The notes beneath the pieces are model-generated. The model worked only from the letters and a program-made list of their open reading frames with translations, did not search any database and was not told the origin of the DNA. The position numbers were made by a program, and so were the translations under genes. This document shows, piece by piece, positions 1-4,762 of a DNA stretch of 6,590 nucleotides (the first letter of the stretch is position 1; the number at the start of each line of letters is the position of its first letter). Source of the stretch: Nitrososphaeraceae archaeon (GTDB lineage Archaea; Thermoproteota; Nitrososphaeria; Nitrososphaerales; Nitrososphaeraceae); assembly GCA_030038695.1 (NCBI GenBank), contig JASHSN010000372.1:1-6590 (forward strand), written 5' to 3'.

Positions 1-657
1 ATAACTCGAAGGTATAGTGGATGGCGGAGTACCATAAACTATTGCAATTTCATCATGTGCGTGTAACTCAATATCTCTGTAATTTGTTCCCTCTGGTACT
101 TTAGTTCCGTTAATGTATACGTTCACAGGATTATTAGCATCGGCCACATAGTTAAATATTTGATCATTGTTCAATTTCTTCCCCCATATATCGAAGAATT
201 GACCTAATGTAAAGTCTCGATGCATTGGTGCTTCGATATGTATTATTCCTGATTCATCATGAGTATGCAGCCAGTAAAAGCAGTTACTAGGAATCCCTAT
301 TTGAGATGGCACTAGAAAATATACACCGTTAATGATGATATCGAGGTGCGCGTGTATATGCATAGCAAATTGTTCCATAGAGTTACACCCTATACCATCT
401 ACTGGTAAGCCGGCGGCAGTGGCAGGAAGTGAGGTATGTGGTGCCAAGGCATAATATATCCCAACACCTGCAATAATCGCGACTAGAACGCCGACACTGA
501 TTAGCGTAATGAATTTGTTTGTGAGCTTGAAAGACTTCTTGACAGGTTTCTTCTTGTCCACCGTGCTGTGCGTGTCTTTTGTATGTTGTTCTAACTGTTT
601 TCTCGAATAAAACGATCTTCCGCAGATATCGCACTTTATTCTTTCTTTACCTGACAT
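1..657 (-). CDS. C2H2 zinc-finger / single-pass membrane protein with His-rich outer domain (3' end outside window)
   Basis: An open frame of 219 codons starts at ATG 657-655 and is still open at the left edge. Residues 9-30 form a C2H2 finger (C9, C12, H25, H30; spacing 2-12-4). A Lys-rich stretch (35-48) and one hydrophobic helix (about 49-71) follow. The outer domain (about 91-209) is rich in possible metal ligands: C91, H100-x-H102-x-H104, C126, H131-T-H133-D, H140, H199-x-H201. Its motifs 'LHTHDESGIIHIEAP', 'FTLGQFFDIWGKKL' and 'NGTKVPEG' match a widespread uncharacterised archaeal and bacterial domain, recalled here from pattern only. Positive charges before the helix suggest the finger is cytoplasmic and the His-rich part outside. 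The domain looks nearly complete, so probably only a short tail is missing. Role unknown; metal binding, perhaps copper or zinc, and signalling across the membrane are inferences. No gene symbol is justified. Confidence 0.88.
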   Translation of the reverse strand, partial: MSGKERIKCDICGRSFYSRKQLEQHTKDTHSTVDKKKPVKKSFKLTNKFITLISVGVLVAIIAGVGIYYALAPHTSLPATAAGLPVDGIGCNSMEQFAMHIHAHLDIIINGVYFLVPSQIGIPSNCFYWLHTHDESGIIHIEAPMHRDFTLGQFFDIWGKKLNNDQIFNYVADANNPVNVYINGTKVPEGTNYRDIELHAHDEIAIVYGTPPSTIPSSY

Positions 658-928
658 TTTTTGCCCCTTAAAGGATTCTATAAGCCCAGCCCAAACCGTA
701 ATTTATGATTTTGCATGAACTCCAGAATTCATAGTAACCTCAACTTATTATCCGCGACGATATTTACATTATGATGATCCGTTGCCTTTACACAGTATCT
801 GCATAGACCATAGATGGTACAACTTTAGAACAAATCATCAATCAAAGGATACTCCTTGAATCGCCACCCCTTGAACCCTGTCTTCGCAAGTAGATACCAG
901 TCACAGAGTTACCGGTCAATTCAAGTCC
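658..928. other. Spacer without a supported gene
   Basis: I read both strands and found only ORFs shorter than about 20 codons. There is no tRNA-like fold and no long repeat. It holds the probable promoter of the leftward zinc-finger gene at its left end and presumably the promoter of the small rightward ORF at its right end, although no clear TATA box is visible there. Confidence 0.5.
677..685 (-). promoter_or_regulatory. Possible TATA box for the zinc-finger membrane gene
   Basis: On the minus strand the sequence reads GCTTATAGA, centred about 24 bases before ATG 657. That distance fits an archaeal TATA box driving a leaderless or nearly leaderless transcript. The GGGG run at 667-664 is a poor match to the anti-Shine-Dalgarno sequence, which also fits leaderless expression. 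The match is short and the region is A+T rich, so this is only a candidate. Confidence 0.3.
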
Positions 929-1060
929 ATGAATCAGGAAACTACAAAATTACCGTATACAGCTGTAGAGGAAGATTTGATAATTAGATTGGAATCAGAC
1001 AGAGGCCATTGCCCTTCACCACGTAATGAGAAGATAAAGGATATAGTCAAAAAGGCATAA
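929..1060 (+). CDS. Possible small hypothetical protein, 43 aa
   Basis: The frame runs from ATG 929-931 to TAA 1058-1060 and encodes a charged, soluble-looking peptide beginning MNQETTKLPYTAVEEDLIIR and ending in 'NEKIKDIVKKA'. Composition (alternating charged and aliphatic residues, no low-complexity runs) is more protein-like than most chance ORFs in this A+T-rich DNA. It has one Cys (C32) and no recognisable domain. A stop lies in frame upstream, and no ATG, GTG or TTG lies between that stop and this ATG. No Shine-Dalgarno sequence or clear TATA box precedes it. It converges on the small minus-strand gene that ends at 1096, leaving a 35-base gap. It could be a gene remnant or chance. Confidence 0.35.
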   Translation: MNQETTKLPYTAVEEDLIIRLESDRGHCPSPRNEKIKDIVKKA

Positions 1061-1095
1061 CATTTTTAGATCTATAATCGATAACGGTTTTCCAC

Positions 1096-1290
1096 TTATT
1101 CCCACCTTCGATGATGACGTCTACTTAAATACCAACCCAACATACTTGGCATTGCAACTGCAATAACGTCATCCGTAATTTTTTTATCACAACGCGTGTG
1201 TTTTGCAAGAAGGGCAGTCAACGGTGCAATAGTGGCAGCTGTCGTCGTCGCATCGTATATTTCAGTCCAAAAGTCATTCTCTTCTGTCAC
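1096..1290 (-). CDS. Small hypothetical protein, 64 aa, second gene of a coupled pair
   Basis: The frame starts at GTG 1290-1288 and stops at TAA 1098-1096. A TAG four codons upstream rules out a longer form. The product has an acidic, aromatic N-terminus (MTEENDFWTEIYD), a small-residue and hydrophobic stretch (residues 14-29, possibly a weak amphipathic or membrane-associated helix), then 'CDKKITDDVIAVAMPSMLGW' and a basic tail ('YLSRRHHRRWE'). I do not recognise the family. The start lies one base after the stop of the upstream small gene (TAA-A-GTG), so translation is probably coupled, and no Shine-Dalgarno sequence is needed or seen. A TTTATA motif about 36 bases before the start lies inside the upstream gene and could act as an internal promoter. 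Confidence 0.5.
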   Translation of the reverse strand: MTEENDFWTEIYDATTTAATIAPLTALLAKHTRCDKKITDDVIAVAMPSMLGWYLSRRHHRRWE

Positions 1291-1291
1291 T

Positions 1292-1450
1292 TTACTTTGC
1301 TAGTATGACCCATGATATTCGCGTATAAACACAACGAATATCGAAAATCTTCATACTAGATGTTTTTTCGTTACACATCCCGCACACAACGTAATAACCA
1401 CCAAACTTTGGATCCGTGGGTGAAGATTCTAACCATTTTAACTCATCCAT
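1292..1450 (-). CDS. Small CxxC-containing hypothetical protein, 52 aa, first gene of a coupled pair
   Basis: The frame runs from ATG 1450-1448 to TAA 1294-1292. The protein starts MDELKWLESSPTDPKFGGYY and continues with V-V-C23-G-M-C26-N-E-K; a third Cys is C40 in 'KIFDIRCVYTR'. The CxxC pair followed by a distant Cys resembles half of a zinc ribbon, but a fourth ligand is missing, so either the site is completed by another chain or the protein is shortened. An in-frame stop upstream, with no earlier start codon after it, supports this ATG. The next gene starts one base after this stop. I cannot name a family. The even, protein-like composition makes it more convincing than a chance ORF. An alternative is that the two ORFs are one ancestral gene split by a frameshift near 1292. 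Confidence 0.5.
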   Translation of the reverse strand: MDELKWLESSPTDPKFGGYYVVCGMCNEKTSSMKIFDIRCVYTRISWVILAK

Positions 1451-1463
1451 GATAACTAAAGAT

Positions 1464-1516
1464 CCGACGAACTTAACAGTGCTGTAACCTTATTGGACCC
1501 GACGCTAACTTAACAG
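1464..1516. repeat. Near-direct repeat in the divergent spacer
   Basis: CCGACGAACTTAACAG at 1464-1479 recurs as CCGACGCTAACTTAACAG at 1499-1516, the second copy having two extra bases inside. The copies start 35 bases apart, about three and a half helical turns. They lie just upstream of the leftward small-gene pair and between it and the rightward exported-protein gene. A paired operator is possible; a short duplication is equally possible. Confidence 0.45.
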
Positions 1517-1608
1517 AACCAGTTTTGGAATGTTCAATAGTTGATTTGAGGAGCAACAAGGGTATTATTACGTAGCAGTAACAGACCTAACTTTGCAACA
1601 TCTCATGG

Positions 1609-1618
1609 ATAATATATT
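1609..1618 (+). promoter_or_regulatory. Likely TATA box of the exported anchored protein
   Basis: The sequence ATAATATATT is centred about 27 bases before ATG 1641. This is the spacing expected when an archaeal TATA box places the transcription start at or next to the initiation codon, and no Shine-Dalgarno sequence lies in between. This supports the ATG at 1641 over the upstream in-frame TTG 1593 and ATG 1605, which would lie upstream of or overlap the box. Confidence 0.5.
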
Positions 1619-1621
1619 AGC

Positions 1622-1640
1622 ATATGAATATATTTCATAT
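1622..1640. promoter_or_regulatory. Inverted repeat abutting the start codon, possible operator
   Basis: ATATGAA (1622-1628), a five-base TATAT spacer and TTCATAT (1634-1640) form a perfect 7-5-7 inverted repeat. It sits between the TATA-like box and ATG 1641 and ends on the base before the start codon. A repressor bound here would cover the transcription start. The arms are A+T rich, so chance occurrence is not negligible. Confidence 0.35.
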
Positions 1641-2237
1641 ATGAGGAATCAGAGTGTTGTTTTGCTTGTTCTGATAATCACTCTGTCGTGTTTCTGGTGC
1701 TTATCATCATCCCTACGACGAGCTCATGCAGACATACTTACAAATGCAGTAACTCAAAGAATTGGAAATTATAATATATATATGAAAACAGTTCCTCCTA
1801 ATCCAATCGCTGGTCAGAATACACGAATTTTATTTGAAATCAGTACAGTTAATGGAGAACAGTTGATAGACCAACCCATTGCAATTAATATAACTAAGGA
1901 AGGGGTTAGAGAAGAAACAACACATCCAGTATTTGTTCCATATGGTCACTATATACATGAATTTGTTTTTAAACAACCTGGCCTATATGCGTTAGATATT
2001 AACATACTTAATGACCCCGACACTGGCGAGAACATAACCTTTACTTTCCCTGTTCGAATATATGACCTATTTGGTGAATACTTTGCTCTTTCTCCCTATT
2101 CCTCCTCTTCATTGCCTATAGGCTATACCATTTTAATCCTTACAGCAGCATCAGCAGCAGTAATTGTAGTAGTTTCAATAAAAATGAGAAATAAAGAAAG
2201 GAGAAGAAAAGCTTTTCATCATAGTGGAACGGCGTAG
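1641..2237 (+). CDS. Exported, C-terminally membrane-anchored protein with YtkA/FixH-like beta-sandwich
   Basis: I take ATG 1641 as the start (198 residues), because it puts a normal signal peptide at the N-terminus: MRNQ, a hydrophobic core (5-20) and an Ala-His-Ala cleavage site at 28-30. In-frame TTG 1593 and ATG 1605 are possible but would add an unlikely leader. Residues about 40-140 are beta-rich, with 'VPPNPIAGQNTRILFEIS' (51-68), 'FVPYGHYIHEFVFKQPGLY' (98-116) and 'GENITFTFPVRI' (129-140). This layout, where a Pro/Gly-introduced first strand is followed by an H-x-x-x-H segment and a 'PGxY' turn, recalls YtkA/FixH/CopC-like immunoglobulin-type domains. Residues 160-180 form a membrane helix followed by a basic tail (KMRNKERRRK), so the domain faces outside. 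Copper handling is suggested by the family resemblance and by H103/H106, but is unproven. The gene stands alone and ends at TAG 2235-2237. Confidence 0.85.
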   Translation: MRNQSVVLLVLIITLSCFWCLSSSLRRAHADILTNAVTQRIGNYNIYMKTVPPNPIAGQNTRILFEISTVNGEQLIDQPIAINITKEGVREETTHPVFVPYGHYIHEFVFKQPGLYALDINILNDPDTGENITFTFPVRIYDLFGEYFALSPYSSSSLPIGYTILILTAASAAVIVVVSIKMRNKERRRKAFHHSGTA

Positions 2238-2344
2238 AACGGAACACAGTCGCTCATCAATAAAGTGGTGTTCTTATATGCAAGTAGACCATCGGCCCCT
2301 CAACCTACTAAACACAGGTGGTGATATTATCATAATACTACGAT

Positions 2345-2356
2345 GTACGTACGTAC
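2345..2356. repeat. 12-base perfect palindrome GTACGTACGTAC
   Basis: Three tandem GTAC units form a self-complementary 12-mer, about 110 bases after the exported-protein gene. It has no loop, so it is unlikely to be an RNA hairpin terminator. It could be a protein-binding site or chance. Confidence 0.3.
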
Positions 2357-2487
2357 GGATACTTATCTGAAAATTGATATATTTTAGTACGATACTATAC
2401 GATTTACAGTATTAGTCCTTTTTCAAAAATTGTAGCAGGTATGCACAAAGTTGTATTCAATCAACAAATGTAAATTTGACAAAACAC

Positions 2488-2658
2488 ATGACTTTTGCGG
2501 TATTCAATAATTATCATGGATTCCTCTTCCAGCTACCAGAAATGGGTGAACAAAGACCACCAACGATCATACAGGAGTTGGTGTACTTATATCATCTAAA
2601 AATTCATGATATAAGAATTTCACTACTAATTCACATCGCTTGTTCACCACGTGAATAA
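2488..2658 (+). CDS. Doubtful small ORF, 56 aa
   Basis: The frame from ATG 2488-2490 (or TTG 2476, 60 residues) to TAA 2656-2658 encodes MTFAVFNNYHGFLFQLPEMG and continues with 'IIQELVYLYHLKIHDIRISL' and 'ACSPRE'. No domain, signal peptide or metal motif is recognised, and neither a TATA box nor a Shine-Dalgarno sequence is placed well for it. His, Tyr and Ile are abundant, as in chance translations of this A+T-rich DNA. It is listed only because it is the longest frame in a 730-base spacer. Confidence 0.18.
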   Translation: MTFAVFNNYHGFLFQLPEMGEQRPPTIIQELVYLYHLKIHDIRISLLIHIACSPRE

Positions 2659-2969
2659 ATATTACGAATAGTCATGATATAACAGGGTAATCATTTGCCA
2701 CTTTAGATCACAAGTAGCAATGTAGTAAATTGATACTTCTATTCAAAAAAAATGATTACAAATACTAGTACAGAACACGCCGTACAATAAATACCGAATT
2801 TTCCAGCGTTTTCTAGATGAAACCAATTATCGTTGTATCAGATGTAATAAGGATAATAATAGTAGTCGAACTTAACATACAAAATAATACCGACACAACT
2901 CATGCACCACATTTCAAAGCTCTGGTCGACGGATGTACTCACATATGAAAAGGTGCAGGACAATATTAA

Positions 2970-4088
2970 ATGATCAGATTAAAGAATCGTCTCATAGGAA
3001 GAGCAATAGCCATATCTGCGATAACAATAATCATATTTTCAGTTGCAGTTTTGAGTATAAATCCCTATACTAAATTAAGCGCTGATCGATTCAGCAGCGT
3101 TACACCTCAACCTAGAACTTCATCACAAAACACTCCTACCGCTGATAATAAAACAATTGAAACCAAGATCAACACTCCAATAGAGATAAACCTAACAGCT
3201 AAAACTCCTCCTACCGTTAACGATGTTCCTATGACAGTTAATGGATCATCTGACTACAATACCAATTTAGTAGATCCGTTTGGAATAAGGGAAATCTATC
3301 CTACAGCAGCTGGCGGAGAGCAATGGTTCATGAACACGAGTGACATAACTAACGACCCCAGAGCATCATTTACGGCATCTAATCCAGATTTAACAAGAAA
3401 CCCGGACGGAAGCTGGAAGGTATCATCCACCGAAGTACGCTTCAATGTATATGCCTCTTCAGGTTATCATCATGAATTAATCAATACTCTTGATCAGCAA
3501 CAGCTGGCAGCAAAAGGCTATATGCAATCGCCAAACGATTGGAAAAATGTAGAGATAACGGGATATCTAAAGTTGAATAAGCAAGGCGGAGATGTGCGAG
3601 GAAATTCTGGTGCTTTGGTCGGTGGACATTTCACACTGTATGCAAGAGGAGGAAGGCACACAGGATTTGGAGCATCCCAAGGTGGTTGCGAAGGAACATC
3701 ATATCATGCAGACTGGGCTTATGATGGAACTACTAGATTTGCTAAAGAACAGTGGCATGTATCATATGTGTTTACGCCGTATAAATCCGCTACAGACTCT
3801 ATAATAGGTAAGTGGGTTGGATTTAAGATGATACTTTATAATATACAACAAAATGAAACACCAGCTGTAAAGATGGAGATTTGGGTAGATCCGAATGATG
3901 ATGGGAATTGGGTTAACGTAAATGACTTTGTAGATTCAGGTGGATGGGGAAAAGATGGAGGAGAATGCGGAGGTGCACCAGATCAGATGATAACTTGGGG
4001 AGGTCCAATTGTCACATACAGATGGGACAATTCGCCTGACGTAGATATCAACGATTTTAGTGTAAGAGAAATTCAAGCTCCCCAATAA
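2970..4088 (+). CDS. Exported beta-sandwich protein with Thr/Pro-rich stalk, 372 aa
   Basis: The start at ATG 2970 gives a basic N-terminus (MIRLKNRLIGR) and a hydrophobic segment (12-30), which is an uncleaved anchor or a signal peptide. Residues 35-100 are a disordered Thr/Pro/Asn-rich stalk with possible N-glycosylation sequons (N60, N74, N91). From about 101 the chain becomes a compact, Gly- and aromatic-rich domain: 'VDPFGIREIYPTAAGGEQWF' (101-120), 'NPDGSWKVSSTEVRFNV' (144-160), 'WKNVEITGYLKLN' (191-203), 'HFTLYARGGRHTG' (220-232), 'QWHVSYVFTPYK' (261-272), 'VGFKMILYN' (283-291), 'VKMEIWVDPNDDGNWV' (300-315). Alternating strands and the 'EIWVDPNDDGNWV' turn suggest a concanavalin/jelly-roll fold, as in LamG-like or polysaccharide lyase-like proteins. 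The only two Cys (C240, C333) may form a disulfide. I believe similar proteins occur in soil thaumarchaea. Glycan binding or processing at the surface is inference; no catalytic residues are identified. An AGGTG at 2951-2955 lies 14 bases before the start, a weak ribosome-binding match. Confidence 0.88.
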   Translation: MIRLKNRLIGRAIAISAITIIIFSVAVLSINPYTKLSADRFSSVTPQPRTSSQNTPTADNKTIETKINTPIEINLTAKTPPTVNDVPMTVNGSSDYNTNLVDPFGIREIYPTAAGGEQWFMNTSDITNDPRASFTASNPDLTRNPDGSWKVSSTEVRFNVYASSGYHHELINTLDQQQLAAKGYMQSPNDWKNVEITGYLKLNKQGGDVRGNSGALVGGHFTLYARGGRHTGFGASQGGCEGTSYHADWAYDGTTRFAKEQWHVSYVFTPYKSATDSIIGKWVGFKMILYNIQQNETPAVKMEIWVDPNDDGNWVNVNDFVDSGGWGKDGGECGGAPDQMITWGGPIVTYRWDNSPDVDINDFSVREIQAPQ

Positions 4089-4113
4089 ATCAATAATAAT
4101 CTTCATTTATCTC

Positions 4114-4127
4114 CTTACATATGTAAG
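4114..4127. repeat. 14-base perfect palindrome CTTACATATGTAAG
   Basis: CTTACAT (4114-4120) is followed at once by its complement ATGTAAG (4121-4127), 25 bases after the stop of the 372-residue protein. With no loop it would fold poorly as an RNA hairpin, so a dimeric protein-binding site is more likely than a terminator. The T-rich runs that probably end transcription lie further on, at 4172-4192. Confidence 0.35.
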
Positions 4128-4171
4128 ATAAGATATGGCTCGACAATCAGGTTGCAATAGACTTTATTCAA

Positions 4172-4192
4172 TTTTTCTATTACCTACTTTTT
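4172..4192 (+). terminator. T-rich archaeal-type terminator candidate
   Basis: Two T5 runs (4172-4176 and 4188-4192) lie about 85-100 bases after the stop codon of the 372-residue protein. Archaeal RNA polymerase often stops at such U-tracts without a hairpin. No stem precedes them. Confidence 0.35.
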
Positions 4193-4418
4193 GTTCAAAA
4201 ATTCTGTGGTACAGGTTAATTTAACCCTGACAGCAATTTACTAAAGACTGCCGATGTCAATGTAGGTTGATATAAGCTTCGGTAAGTAAGCAACTTATGA
4301 TTTTGGTCCGTCTGTATTGGTATTGGCCTGATTCGTTTTGATATATACAACAGCAGAAGTCTGTCGAATTTAGACCCGCATTATCGGTAACTTGTATTTA
4401 CCCATCGACGAATTAGAT

Positions 4419-4544
4419 CTACAGTATCCTCCCTCGAAAGTTCTCGAGATTCTTGCCTACATACTCTTGTTTAATTTCTAATCTTTTCCAATAAGCATAA
4501 AGATATGGATGTTGAGAATTTTGACAATCCGGATTACCACACAT
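4419..4544 (-). CDS. DUF6788-like Cys/His miniprotein, 41 aa
   Basis: The frame runs from ATG 4544-4542 (GTG 4547-4545 is directly upstream, itself preceded by TAA) to TAG 4421-4419. The protein begins MCGNPDCQNSQHPYLYAYWK and continues with R-L-E-I-K-Q-E-Y-V-G-K-N-L. The layout is C2, C7, H12, then PYLYAYWK (13-20) and YVGK (28-31), followed by an acidic/basic tail. This matches the core of small DUF6788-type proteins, recalled as a Cys/His-containing 'CG.P.C' motif followed by 'HGPYxYxYWxxxGKxxxxYVGK'. That pattern makes a real coding origin likely despite the length. The copy is shorter than usual at its N-terminus. In another frame, ATG 4569 opens an eight-codon ORF (MQKSGKSK) whose TGA overlaps this ATG (TGATG), which may be translational coupling or the trace of a frameshift. 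Function unknown; a zinc-bound, transposon- or regulator-associated protein is possible. Confidence 0.55.
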   Translation of the reverse strand: MCGNPDCQNSQHPYLYAYWKRLEIKQEYVGKNLENFRGRIL

Positions 4545-4762
4545 CACTTACTCTTGCCTGATTTTTGCATTCGGAGGAATCTCTGTATTCTAATCAATTA
4601 GGAGGTAGCTATATTTTTTGTTGCTATGCTCTTCTAGAGACATCGGATTTAGTAAGAGACCTGTTCAAAGTCTAACACCTGATATCTATGTTCATTGGCG
4701 TAAGCTAAGGCAGTTCTTAGCTACGGTAACACAAATAGGTGGCAGGAAATCGCTAGACCCCA

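Larger units (their letters stand above)
2238..2969. other. Long spacer with only doubtful ORFs
   Basis: This 730-base stretch has no gene I can support well. It holds a 30-codon ORF (2278-2370), a weak candidate at 2488-2658 listed separately, and a 43-codon ORF (2817-2948, beginning MKPIIVVSDV) directly after an in-frame TAG. A 12-base perfect palindrome GTACGTACGTAC lies at 2345-2356. Several ATAAT and TATA-like runs occur, and the promoter of the 372-residue protein should lie near the right end, where ACATATG is centred about 25 bases before its ATG. No tRNA-like fold was found. Confidence 0.5.
4089..4762. other. Spacer between the exported protein and the permease
   Basis: Apart from the minus-strand miniprotein (4419-4544), the palindrome and the T-runs listed separately, I see no gene here. 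The plus strand has a strong Shine-Dalgarno-like TAGGAGGTAG (4600-4609) and a TATA-like TATATTTTTT (4610-4619). The first is placed to serve TTG 4618 rather than the permease start at 4763. The frame opened by that TTG runs to 4827 and overlaps the permease start in another frame, so its last 22 codons are a shadow. A short leader peptide is conceivable but unsupported. Confidence 0.45.

Noticed and set aside
383..634. 83-codon minus-strand ORF
   Set aside because: It lies entirely inside the zinc-finger membrane gene in another frame; its product is low-quality, Cys/Arg-rich and lacks domains, while the overlapping frame has clear motifs.
770..776. ATGATGA resembling the C box of an archaeal C/D guide RNA
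   Set aside because: No properly spaced D, C' and D' boxes follow, and this heptamer is common by chance in A+T-rich DNA.
2278..2370. 30-codon plus-strand ORF through the GTACGTACGTAC palindrome
   Set aside because: Too short, no recognisable motif, and part of it translates a simple repeat.
2817..2948. 43-codon plus-strand ORF (MKPIIVVSDV...) directly upstream of the exported protein
   Set aside because: The ATG follows an in-frame stop at once, no promoter or ribosome-binding sequence fits, and the Ile/Val-rich product looks like translated ATA/GTA repeats.
3592..3804. 70-codon plus-strand ORF
   Set aside because: It is an out-of-frame shadow of the 372-residue exported protein.
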